From CAWBKV01 sp041946675 (lineage in GTDB: Archaea > Halobacteriota > Methanosarcinia > Methanotrichales > Methanotrichaceae), in NCBI GenBank assembly GCA_041946675.1, contig JBHGAU010000045.1, positions 1 through 22,123 of the forward strand: a stretch of 22,123 nucleotides of DNA, written 5' to 3'. Position 1 is the first letter of the stretch. The number at the start of each line of letters is the position of its first letter. Positions 1-6,253 of this stretch are shown here, piece after piece. The position numbers and the translations under genes are program-made. The notes beneath the pieces are model-generated. The model made no database searches and was not told the origin of the DNA. It was given only the letters and a program-made list of their open reading frames with translations.

Positions 1-194
1 GGACAGGCCTCGTTAGGCACAGCAGGCGTTACAGGTGTTGGGCAAACTCCAGCAGGAATAGTTGGTATCGCAGGTGTTGGACATGCTGCTGTTGGAATTG
101 TAGGCGTCTCGGGTGCAGCACAAGCGAAGACCGCCGGAATATTCGTTAGCAGTATAAGAAGATATACTGCGATCACGGCTAAGATTTTCCTCAT
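1..194 (-). CDS. Secreted Pro/Thr/Cys-rich protein, N-terminal part (cut by window edge)
   Basis: Reading leftward from the ATG at 194, 64 codons stay open to the window edge. The first 25 or so residues form a clear signal peptide: MRKI, then a hydrophobic stretch rich in Leu, Ile and Val, ending near AVFACAAPE. The mature part is low complexity, built of spaced CPTP, TIP and TPAVP motifs with regularly placed cysteines, for example CPTPAIPTIPAGVCPTP. AGGAGG at 205-210 lies 10 bases before the ATG, which supports this start. The protein is probably exported and surface-associated. The Cys before AAPE could be a lipid attachment site, but the box is not classical. Family and function are not recognisable and the C-terminus is outside the window. 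Confidence 0.72.
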   Translation of the reverse strand, partial: MRKILAVIAVYLLILLTNIPAVFACAAPETPTIPTAACPTPAIPTIPAGVCPTPVTPAVPNEAC

Positions 195-209
195 ATATAT
201 TATTCCTCC

Positions 210-246
210 TTTTGGTAACTTGCTGATAGTTACCTGTTTTGGTAAC
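210..246. repeat. Three GGTAAC/GTTACC copies in the leader of the secreted-protein gene
   Basis: TTTTGGTAAC occurs at 210-219 and again at 237-246, with the inverted GTTACC at 229-234 between them. GGTAAC (214-219) and GTTACC (229-234) can form a 6-bp stem with a 9-base loop, directly upstream of the AGGAGG that serves the leftward secreted-protein gene. This could be a protein operator or an RNA element. No function is proven. Confidence 0.4.
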
Positions 247-349
247 ATCATCCGCCCTCATTGACATTCTCGAAGATATCTTGACTAATATTTGAGAGCT
301 CTCTCTAATTTTCTGGTTGAAAGTAAATAAGCTATCATGAAACTTGAAT

Positions 350-362
350 GCTAAAAATATAT
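350..362 (+). promoter_or_regulatory. Possible TATA region for nnr-moaC
   Basis: AAAAATATATTAG is the best TATA-like stretch ahead of nnr. It would start transcription near 383, leaving a leader of about 110 bases. Of the roughly 300 bases between the secreted-protein start and nnr, only this and the GGTAAC repeats stand out. Confidence 0.3.
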
Positions 363-493
363 TAGTAATATGATCAGAGTCGATTTCATAAGATCCATTC
401 CGTTGAACTCAAACTAAGAAACGATCATAAGCAAGCGATTGTTCTTTGACTTCCGCCAAGAAGATTTATCCATTTCAAGGTATAGTCCATTTT

Positions 494-1906
494 ATGGATC
501 AGATAACGGCTGAAGAAATGAAGGCTCTGGATATCAATAGCAAATATTTCGGGCTTCTTCCCCTCCAGCTTATGGAGAATGCCGGAGCAGCACTGGCACG
601 TGAGATCAAGGCACTCGCCTCCGGCAGAAGGATAGCTATAGTTGCCGGCAGAGGAAACAATGGAGGCGATGCCTTTGTAGCAGCACGCCGCCTTAACGGT
701 TTTGTTACGGCGATCTATCTTATCGGAAGATCAAGGGATATCTCTACCGATGAGGCCAGAAGGAACTGGAAAATATTGGAAAGGTTTGGCTTCAATTTGA
801 CAGAGGTCGAAGATCCAGATGATATGCCTCTGAGAGAATACGATCTTATTGTAGATGCGCTGTTTGGAACTGGCGTAAGAGGCACCATCAGAGGGATTGA
901 GGCTAAGGCTATAGATGCCATCAATTCCTGCTCAAGGCCGATAATATCCGTGGATGTTCCAAGCGGTCTCGGAACAAATAAAGCAGTCAACCCGAATCTT
1001 ACTGTTACCTTCCATAAGCCCAAGCCAGGGCTGCCCGGAAAGGTAAAGGTTGTCGATATTGGCATTCCTCCGGAGGCTGAATTTCTTGTGGGCCCTGGAG
1101 ATCTCTGGCTTATTGGAAAGCGATCAGTTGATGCTCATAAAGGCGATAGCGGCAGGATTCTGGTGATAGGCGGCGGCCCTTATACTGGAGCGCCTGCACT
1201 GACGGCAATGGCGGCTCTTAGGGCTGGCGCAGATATTGCAACAGTTGCCACGCCAAAAAGAGCATCAGGAATAATCTCCGGTTATTCTCCCAACCTGATC
1301 GTAAGGGAGCTATCTGAAGATCATCTCTCCCCATCGGATCTAGATGTGCTGAAAGATCTGATCCCGAAACATGATGTCGTGGTCATGGGAATGGGCCTTG
1401 GCCGCCATCCTGAAACGAAAGAGGCTCTGGCCGAGATCATTCCTTCTTGCAAGAAGACGGTGATCGACGCTGATGCACTGCAGCCCGATCTGCCTTTGAA
1501 GGGCATCGTTACGCCTCACGCTGGTGAGTTCAGGAGGATAAGCGGCATAACGATGCCGGAGGCTCATGGGGCATATTACGAGGAGCGCATTGAACCCGTG
1601 AAAGGTTATGCAAAAGAGAAGGGCCTTGTTGTCCTTCTAAAGGGCAGGGTTGACCTGATCACTGACGGCGAGAGAGTTCGAGGAAATACAACAGGAAATC
1701 CCGGCATGACTGTAGGCGGGACTGGCGATGTGCTTGCAGGCATAGCGGCTGCCTTCTATGCGAGAACAGCAGCAATAAGAGCTGCAACCGCAGCGGCCTT
1801 TGTGAATGGCCATGCAGGCGATCTTGTTTATATGGAAAAGGATTTTGGCATGGTCGCGACCGATGTTGTAGAGAAGATTCCTGAGGCTATGAGGCTGGAA
1901 TTTTGA
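494..1906 (+). CDS. nnr: Bifunctional NAD(P)HX epimerase / ADP-dependent NAD(P)HX dehydratase
   Basis: This protein repairs hydrated NADH and NADPH: the N-terminal YjeF_N domain epimerises NAD(P)HX, and the C-terminal kinase-like domain dehydrates the S form using ADP. The N-terminal part shows LMENAG and GRGNNGGDAFVAARRL, typical of the epimerase nucleotide-binding fold, followed by VDALFGTG and DVPSGL. The C-terminal part begins near HKGDSGRILVIGG, with VIDADAL, TPHAGEF and the phosphate-binding GNPGMTVGGTGDVLAG near the end. Length (470 aa) fits the fused bacterial/archaeal form. The frame is open to a TTG at 446, but the ATG at 494 gives MDQITAEEMKALD, which matches how the family normally begins, so it is preferred; neither start has a good ribosome binding site. 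The stop overlaps the moaC start. Confidence 0.93.
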   Translation: MDQITAEEMKALDINSKYFGLLPLQLMENAGAALAREIKALASGRRIAIVAGRGNNGGDAFVAARRLNGFVTAIYLIGRSRDISTDEARRNWKILERFGFNLTEVEDPDDMPLREYDLIVDALFGTGVRGTIRGIEAKAIDAINSCSRPIISVDVPSGLGTNKAVNPNLTVTFHKPKPGLPGKVKVVDIGIPPEAEFLVGPGDLWLIGKRSVDAHKGDSGRILVIGGGPYTGAPALTAMAALRAGADIATVATPKRASGIISGYSPNLIVRELSEDHLSPSDLDVLKDLIPKHDVVVMGMGLGRHPETKEALAEIIPSCKKTVIDADALQPDLPLKGIVTPHAGEFRRISGITMPEAHGAYYEERIEPVKGYAKEKGLVVLLKGRVDLITDGERVRGNTTGNPGMTVGGTGDVLAGIAAAFYARTAAIRAATAAAFVNGHAGDLVYMEKDFGMVATDVVEKIPEAMRLEF

Positions 1907-2364
1907 GAGATGATCGGATCTCCGGCATGGTGGATATAACAGATAAACCTCCTGTACAGAGGACTGCTACAGCCACCGGCCTGATAAGGCTCAAAGAGTC
2001 GACGATTGATAAGATTAAATCCGGGCAGATCAAGAAAGGCGATGCGCTCGCAACAGCCAGGATTGCAGCTATCCTGGCCATCAAGGATACTCCTCGCATA
2101 ATTCCTATGTGCCATCCGATTCCTGTTACTGGTGTAGATGTGGAATTCCAAATCGAACATGAGATTGTTAAGGCCACAGTCACAGTGACCTCCGTTGGTA
2201 AGACTGGAGTAGAGATGGAGGCATTGACAGGAGTGGCAGCGGCCCTGCTTAACATCTGGGATATGGTGAAGTACCTCGAAAAGGATGAGACAGGGAACTA
2301 TCCCGAGACTGAAATAAAAGAGATAAAAGTAGTGGAAAAAAGAAAAGGGCCTGCAGGCTACTAG
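1903..2364 (+). CDS. moaC: Cyclic pyranopterin monophosphate synthase MoaC
   Basis: MoaC converts the MoaA product into cyclic pyranopterin monophosphate, an early step of molybdopterin/tungstopterin cofactor synthesis; methanogens need this cofactor for formylmethanofuran dehydrogenase. The 153-aa product has the full family signature: MVDITDKP at the start, the MCHPIPVTG loop, GKTGVEMEALTGVAAALLNI and then WDMVK, which holds the catalytic Asp and Lys. The TTG start at 1903 shares bases with the nnr stop (TTTTGA), suggesting translational coupling. An ATG at 1927 is the alternative and would remove only eight residues. The stop at 2362-2364 abuts the stop of the opposing hicA remnant. Confidence 0.94.
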   Translation: MRDDRISGMVDITDKPPVQRTATATGLIRLKESTIDKIKSGQIKKGDALATARIAAILAIKDTPRIIPMCHPIPVTGVDVEFQIEHEIVKATVTVTSVGKTGVEMEALTGVAAALLNIWDMVKYLEKDETGNYPETEIKEIKVVEKRKGPAGY

Positions 2365-2628
2365 CTACTTCAGGAGTTCAATAAATTTCTCCCTTGATAT
2401 GTTAGCCTGTTGAAGAATTGATAAAAGGACTCCTTTTGGCATATCATTCCTTTTTGGAACAATGACCAGCAATTTGCATCCACTTTCATCTATCTTGTAG
2501 AGTGCCACATGGCTGCCCTTTCCCCTCTTTGGTGCATACTCAAATGTGCACTCAAATGTGCATACTCAAATCCCGCCTTTAAGATCTTTAATAATTTCCT
2601 GAGAGGAAACAGCAGGCAGCTTCGTTAG
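2365..2628 (-). pseudogene. hicA: Broken hicA toxin gene (frameshifts, internal duplication, lost start)
   Basis: Read leftward, this stretch encodes a HicA-type mRNA interferase in pieces. The 5' part gives TKLPAVSSQEIIKDLK and the 3' part PKRGKGSHVALYKIDESG, then a C-terminal region ending EKFIELLK. GSHVALY holds the HicA active-site His. Three lesions are visible. The expected start codon is CTA. About two bases appear to be missing at the Lys codons before GGCGGG, so the reading hits TGA four codons later. A 26-base duplication follows, as a 14+12+14 imperfect triplet on the plus strand at 2532-2571. The duplication puts the 3' part back in the original frame, but the TGA remains. It lies directly after hicB, so this was a hicBA pair. 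A sequencing error could explain single-base changes but not the triplication. Confidence 0.72.
2532..2571. repeat. Imperfect tandem triplication inside the hicA remnant
   Basis: Three adjacent units: GTGCATACTCAAAT (2532-2545), GTGCACTCAAAT (2546-2557, lacking two bases) and GTGCATACTCAAAT (2558-2571). Removing two units (26 bases) restores a normal HicA reading through GFEYAPKRG, so this is a replication-slippage scar in the coding sequence. Confidence 0.85.
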
Positions 2629-2861
2629 GTTATTACCTCAATCATTGAGGTGAATTTATGGGAAGAGGTTAGGGCGGCATTCAGATCCTCAATCATTCCT
2701 AGCTCTTTTGCATTCTCTAAATAAAGCTCGACAGCCTCTTTTAGATTGCTAAAAGCTTCTTCTGGCGTGTCACCGCAGCTAGATATGCCAGTTTCTGGTG
2801 ATTTGGAGACATAAACGCCATTTTCCTCCCATATTATGGCAGCAAGATATAGTTTATTCAT
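2625..2861 (-). CDS. hicB: HicB-family antitoxin
   Basis: The 78-aa product has the HicB fold pattern: a beta strand NKLYLAAIIWEENGVYVSKSP, GISSCGDTPEEAFSNLKEAVELYLE and a short C-terminal tail. HicB proteins bind and neutralise HicA toxins and often autoregulate. The frame is open to an ATG at 2876, but the ATG at 2859-2861 has GGAG nine bases upstream and gives MNKLYLAAI, the usual HicB beginning, so it is preferred. The stop (TAA at 2625-2627) overlaps the degraded start of the hicA remnant. With hicA broken, this antitoxin is an orphan unless a second toxin exists elsewhere. It lacks an obvious added DNA-binding domain, so operon autoregulation is uncertain. Confidence 0.82.
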   Translation of the reverse strand: MNKLYLAAIIWEENGVYVSKSPETGISSCGDTPEEAFSNLKEAVELYLENAKELGMIEDLNAALTSSHKFTSMIEVIT

Positions 2862-2955
2862 AGTGATGGACTCCATCGCTATATGTCAGTCACTTATTTT
2901 TTATCATATAAGTTGAGAATTCCTATATAATAATACTATTCTTTATACAGATCAT

Positions 2956-4257
2956 TTATACCCTAATCCCGAACTCCGGCAGCCTTTCACGTGCGGCCTC
3001 TCGTGCTCTCTGATGCTCACGCAAGAATCGCTCGATCCTCTCTGCAACATCCTTCTTGCATGTTCCACACATGCGCCTTCCGCTTCTACATTCCTCATTC
3101 AGCTCGATCATCTCGGAATCATCCTCTGAGAGGTGGAACAAAAGGAACTCGTAGATGGAGCATTTTTCGGGCTCCCCTCCTAATTTGCGCTGCTCGGACA
3201 GGCTTTGTCGACCGCCTGTTATTGCCTTCATAACCTTTTTGGCAGCCTCTTTGGGGTCATCAGTCAAGGCAATGTGGCTCTCAGGCTTTGATGAAGACAT
3301 CTTGCCGCCTGTTAACCCCGTCATGAACCTGTGATAGATGGATGCGGGAGGGACAAAGCCATATTCGCCGTGAGATACTTCGACGCCGCGTATCAGCTCA
3401 TCTATTTTATCGACATCCATAGTTCCAAGGATGTCTATGTGCTCTTCGTACTTCTTTATGTCATCATAGCCTGCTTGCTTCAACCTTGATACGGCCGCCT
3501 CAATAAGCGCAGGCTCTGCAGCTTTGCCCCGGATGCTTGTATACCCTTCACGCGGCTCAACAAGGAACTTCCGCATCCTGTAGGCCAGATCACGGGTGAG
3601 CCTTATGTGAGCATCCTGGTCGGCGCCCACTGGAATGACTACCGGCTTTGGACCGCCATATTCCTTTAGCTGTGGGTGGAGAATATCGGCGCTCTGAATT
3701 GTGACGCTTTCCATATGCGATATATGCGTCTCTCCGGTAAAGCCGTAAATGGCGCTGGCCTCTGAAAAGTTTGCCTCTATGCCCAGCTCAAAGGCAAGGT
3801 TCCTCATCTTGAAGTTCTCAGATTGGAAATATATGTGGCCAGAGGGCTCGAATCCCAGAGCAATAAGGCTGAGGATATATTCGTTGATCCCAAGCTCTTT
3901 GCATCGGCTCCAGCTTATTCCCCTGACAGCATGAGCCTCCATATCGGCTACAGCAGCAAATGCATCCCCGCCTTGCTTCTGATGCCAGATGATCTCGTTC
4001 ATGACCATCATATGGCCGAAATGAGCTCTTCCTGAAGGCATGAAGCCGCTCATGACAGCAAAGGGCTTATGCTCTATCATCGCGCGGAGAACAGAGTCAT
4101 AATTTCGGTGGCCGAAGATGATCTTGCGCTTCATATATCTATGGGGCTTCTCAATTTGCAGCAATATATCCTCGAAGCTCGATATCCCGAACTCATCGAA
4201 GAGCTTTGAATAATCATCTACGTAAACTGCGCCCCAGGGATCAAGCTTCACTTCCAT
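2956..4257 (-). CDS. trpS: Tryptophan--tRNA ligase
   Basis: Class I aminoacyl-tRNA synthetase charging tRNA-Trp. The 433-aa product has the archaeal/eukaryotic TrpRS features: N-terminal LDPWGAVYVDDYSKLFDEFGI, the HIGH-type motif as PSGRAHFGHM, PVGADQDAHIRLTRD in the active site, and GGKMSSSKPES as the KMSKS loop. Near the C-terminus is a CRSGRRMCGTCKKD segment with three cysteines, a possible metal site, followed by a basic helix. The frame is open to a TTG at 4278; the ATG at 4257 starts just before LDPWG and is preferred because homologues usually begin there. Neither has a good ribosome binding site, so the message may be leaderless or have a very short leader. TATA-like sequence lies on the minus strand near 4335-4355. 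Confidence 0.95.
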   Translation of the reverse strand: MEVKLDPWGAVYVDDYSKLFDEFGISSFEDILLQIEKPHRYMKRKIIFGHRNYDSVLRAMIEHKPFAVMSGFMPSGRAHFGHMMVMNEIIWHQKQGGDAFAAVADMEAHAVRGISWSRCKELGINEYILSLIALGFEPSGHIYFQSENFKMRNLAFELGIEANFSEASAIYGFTGETHISHMESVTIQSADILHPQLKEYGGPKPVVIPVGADQDAHIRLTRDLAYRMRKFLVEPREGYTSIRGKAAEPALIEAAVSRLKQAGYDDIKKYEEHIDILGTMDVDKIDELIRGVEVSHGEYGFVPPASIYHRFMTGLTGGKMSSSKPESHIALTDDPKEAAKKVMKAITGGRQSLSEQRKLGGEPEKCSIYEFLLFHLSEDDSEMIELNEECRSGRRMCGTCKKDVAERIERFLREHQRAREAARERLPEFGIRV

Positions 4258-4442
4258 GGCAGTTCGGAAGTGATGCAACAGATATATCTAATTATCCTCT
4301 CGTCGTTCGCCAGTGACTTCAATTTTTTGCATTACTATAATATTATTAACTTCTAATCCTCTTATCATATCAAGAATTTATGCGCAGCTCAGGGGCTTGT
4401 TGTGGGCATGGTGTATTCGATTATGTCGAACTGGATGAAATG

Positions 4443-4545
4443 TTTGTACAAAATGAAAGTTTAATTCATGTATAATCTTTGTATAACAAAAATACACGGC
4501 TTCGAAATAAACTATTTATATCATAAAGTATTTGTTATATACAAA
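4443..4545. promoter_or_regulatory. Three TTTGT-(n)-ACAAA operators before the regulator gene
   Basis: Three inverted repeats share the half site TTTGT/ACAAA: TTTGTACAAA (4443-4452, no spacer), TTTGTATAACAAA (4478-4490, 3-base spacer) and TTTGTTATATACAAA (4531-4545, 5-base spacer). The last lies just after the TATA box (TTTATATC, 4515-4522), where transcription should begin, an ideal place for repression. The downstream gene encodes a winged-helix DNA-binding protein, so autoregulation is the natural inference. Confidence 0.6.
4515..4522 (+). promoter_or_regulatory. TATA box of the winged-helix regulator gene
   Basis: TTTATATC preceded by an A-rich BRE-like stretch (CGAAATAAAC). The expected start point is near 4544, giving a leader of about 18 bases that contains GAGG at 4554-4557 ahead of the ATG. 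Confidence 0.6.
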
Positions 4546-4562
4546 AATAGAATGAGGTTAAT

Positions 4563-4964
4563 ATGAGACAATTCTCAGTAAAAGTTCTCGATGATACCGA
4601 CAGGGAGTTTGTAGAGGTGCTGAGGGAACTTGGCATACCCAGAAATGTCGCCAGCATGATCACCTACCTGGCAAATGTTGAGGAGGCGACATCCCGTGAG
4701 ATCGAGATCGGCTCTAACCTGAGACAGCCTGAGGTTAGCATTGCCATGCGCACACTCCGCAACAACAATTGGGTCGAGGAGCGGGAGATAAAGAAGGATG
4801 GGAAAGGACGGCCAATGAAAGTATACCGTCTTACGATATCTCTGGGAGAGATTATCAGACACTTCGAAGAGGAAAAGAGAAAAGAATCCGCGAAGACTAT
4901 GGAGAGCATCGAGAAGCTCAAGGAGCTGAGCAAGAGTCTGAGTGTAGGTGTGCCATCAGCCTAA
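4563..4964 (+). CDS. Winged-helix transcriptional regulator
   Basis: A 133-aa protein with a central winged helix-turn-helix. A helix with ATSREIEIGSNL precedes the probable recognition helix RQPEVSIAMRTLRNNNW, followed by a wing with KKDGKGRPMKVYRL. The N-terminal 30 residues (VKVLDDTDREFVEVLRELGIPRNVASMITYL) look like a helical dimerisation or helix-start region, and the C-terminal 35 residues are a charged helix likely to form a coiled coil. This resembles archaeal ArsR/TrmB-like single-domain regulators, but the exact family is not certain and no metal-binding or sugar-binding site is seen. GAGG sits 5 bases before the ATG. Three palindromic sites in its promoter suggest autoregulation; its other targets are unknown. 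Confidence 0.85.
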   Translation: MRQFSVKVLDDTDREFVEVLRELGIPRNVASMITYLANVEEATSREIEIGSNLRQPEVSIAMRTLRNNNWVEEREIKKDGKGRPMKVYRLTISLGEIIRHFEEEKRKESAKTMESIEKLKELSKSLSVGVPSA

Positions 4965-5101
4965 AGCTAAAAATAATTAAAACATCGGAGGGAATCCCAG
5001 CTAGATTTCCATTATACTTCAATACTTCAATCCGTCAAGGCATTCCCTGCAGGCTTAATATTATGTGAGATAGAATACACGATCTTGGGGCTTAATTACT
5101 C

Positions 5102-5242
5102 CTACTCCTCTTTGCTGCTTATGTCTCTGAGATCTTCGAGGTTCTCTTCGATGAGCTTCTTGCTGAGGTTCTCTTGCTTCTTGCCACCTTTCCTTTCTAC
5201 GCCTCGCTTTTTAAACTCGGACACAAGTCTCACCAAGTTCAA
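5102..5242 (-). CDS. Small charged hypothetical ORF (46 aa), uncertain
   Basis: In the stretch between the regulator and hsp20 a leftward frame starting at TTG 5242 (or TTG 5236, GTG 5233) ends at TAG 5102-5104. The product has EFKKRGVERKGGKKQ followed by a Glu/Leu/Lys-rich segment ending ISSKEE, a composition compatible with an amphipathic helix. A loose AGG-TTAGGA sequence precedes the TTG. There is no recognisable family and no ATG, so it may be noncoding. It is given because the codon pattern (many AAG, GAG, CTC) looks like coding sequence and nothing else fills this gap. Confidence 0.3.
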   Translation of the reverse strand: MNLVRLVSEFKKRGVERKGGKKQENLSKKLIEENLEDLRDISSKEE

Positions 5243-5297
5243 TCCTAACCTGAAATTGTATTAACCTTTCCATCGATGTCATAGAAAAGCAGGCTGA

Positions 5298-5345
5298 AAA
5301 CTATGAACCATGAACTATGAACTATGGCCTATGGCCTTTAGGCCG
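5298..5345. repeat. Short ACTATGAAC / TATGGCC tandem repeats
   Basis: The motif ACTATG recurs four times with small changes (ACTATGAACC, ATGAACTATGAACTATGG), followed by two TATGGCC copies and TTTAGGCC. This is low-complexity DNA in the 530-base stretch between the regulator and hsp20. Besides it that stretch holds a weak minus-strand ORF, a tandem ACTTCAAT pair near 5017-5030 and the hsp20 promoter. Confidence 0.55.
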
Positions 5346-5410
5346 GAGATGAAGTCATCTTGTTCCTCGATAATATATCTTAAGTTCAAAGCTCATCTAA
5401 GGGAAACTTA

Positions 5411-5416
5411 TTTATA
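5411..5416 (+). promoter_or_regulatory. TATA box of hsp20
   Basis: GGGAAACTTATTTATAGAAC carries a BRE-like GGGAAA and a TTTATA box, predicting a start near 5438 and a leader of about 60 bases. The box context TATTTATAGAA is identical to the one ahead of the candidate small RNA at 20002. Confidence 0.6.
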
Positions 5417-5498
5417 GAACCCCAAACCATATTATGGCTGAAGGAGGATAAATAAGGCTGTTGAGCCAGACAATAATAAGTTTCAGAAGGTGAGTAAT

Positions 5499-6032
5499 AT
5501 GGCGGACTCTACAAAAAGAGAGACTGTTGAATCCCCCTCAAGCAGAGAGCAGGCTATAGTAAGACAACCATCCAAAGAGACAGAACTCGCCAGAGAGTTT
5601 GATACCATATTTGATGAATTCCGCAGGTCCTTCGATAATATAATGTCGCCGTTTTTGCCTATGAGGACATATCGTTTGAGAACATCCAATGCCCTTCCGG
5701 TTCGAGCACCATTAGTTGATGTGATGGAGGAGGGTAACCAATACGTAATTAGGGCTGAGCTACCTGGTTTTGACAAAGAGGATGTGGATATAGAGCTGAA
5801 CAAAGATGTACTGATACTTAAAGCGGAAAAGAAATTGGATAGCGAAGATAAATCGCAAAATTATCTGCACAGAGAACGAACCTATGCAACATGTCAGAGA
5901 ACGATCAACTTCCCTGAGGAGGTAGATCCATCAAAGGTTGAAGGAACAATGAAGAATGGTGTCCTTGAGCTCAAGGTACCGAAACGAGAGCCAAAACCAG
6001 AAGAAAGGCTGACCAAGGTACAGTTGAAGTAA
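5499..6032 (+). CDS. hsp20: Hsp20 / alpha-crystallin family small heat-shock protein
   Basis: An ATP-independent chaperone that holds unfolding proteins. The protein has a variable N-terminal arm containing FDEFRRSFDNIMSPF, then an alpha-crystallin domain from about residue 65 (VDVMEEGNQYVIRAELPGFDKEDVDIEL) through KNGVLELKVPK, and a short tail with TKVQLK, an I-X-I-like oligomerisation motif. ATG at 5499 is preferred because AAGGTGAG, the archaeal GGTGA-type ribosome binding site, ends 4-5 bases before it; a GTG at 5490 lies inside that site. The leader carries an isolated GGAGG at 5443-5447 and a five-codon mini-ORF (5434-5451). A T-rich stretch after the stop probably ends the transcript. 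Confidence 0.93.
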   Translation: MADSTKRETVESPSSREQAIVRQPSKETELAREFDTIFDEFRRSFDNIMSPFLPMRTYRLRTSNALPVRAPLVDVMEEGNQYVIRAELPGFDKEDVDIELNKDVLILKAEKKLDSEDKSQNYLHRERTYATCQRTINFPEEVDPSKVEGTMKNGVLELKVPKREPKPEERLTKVQLK

Positions 6033-6038
6033 CCCTAG

Positions 6039-6055
6039 TTTCTTTTTAATTTTTT
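6039..6055 (+). terminator. T-rich terminator after hsp20
   Basis: TTTCTTTTTAATTTTTT directly follows the hsp20 stop. Archaeal RNA polymerase stops at such T-tracts without needing a hairpin. Confidence 0.5.
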
Positions 6056-6059
6056 CCAG

Positions 6060-6227
6060 ATGGATTCTAGGAGTGGCATCACAGCGGCTATTTCCCGATA
6101 TTCAATCAGCGATATGAAAACGGTTTTGGACGAAGTCAGGAAGAAAGCACTGGAAAATGCCCCGAAGAATGCCCAAGACAATGATCTCATATACACCTTT
6201 TTCAATAAGGCATACGCTGAGGATTAG
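6060..6227 (+). CDS. Small hypothetical protein (55 aa) ahead of the histidine kinase
   Basis: An ATG frame of 55 codons ends 26 bases before the histidine kinase start. The product, with ITAAISRYSISDMKTVLDEV, NAPKNAQDND and a tail FFNKAYAED, looks like a small helical protein. No family is recognised. The ATG lies against the hsp20 T-tract and lacks a ribosome binding site; an internal ATG at 6114 is a possible later start. AGGAGTGG lies inside the frame near 6068. It could be a real small partner of the sensor kinase, the remnant of a longer gene, or chance. Confidence 0.4.
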   Translation: MDSRSGITAAISRYSISDMKTVLDEVRKKALENAPKNAQDNDLIYTFFNKAYAED

Positions 6228-6253
6228 AAGATATAATAACATAGGGAAGCCGA

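Noticed and set aside
13..267. 84-aa minus-strand ORF at the left edge
   Set aside because: It overlaps, in another frame, the ORF that has a strong ribosome binding site and a signal peptide; its own sequence is Asn/Ser/Cys-rich nonsense from that repeat DNA.
4989..5048. AGGGAAT...ATTCCCT inverted repeat
   Set aside because: Only 7 bp with a 46-base spacer; can occur by chance and has no promoter or gene relation.
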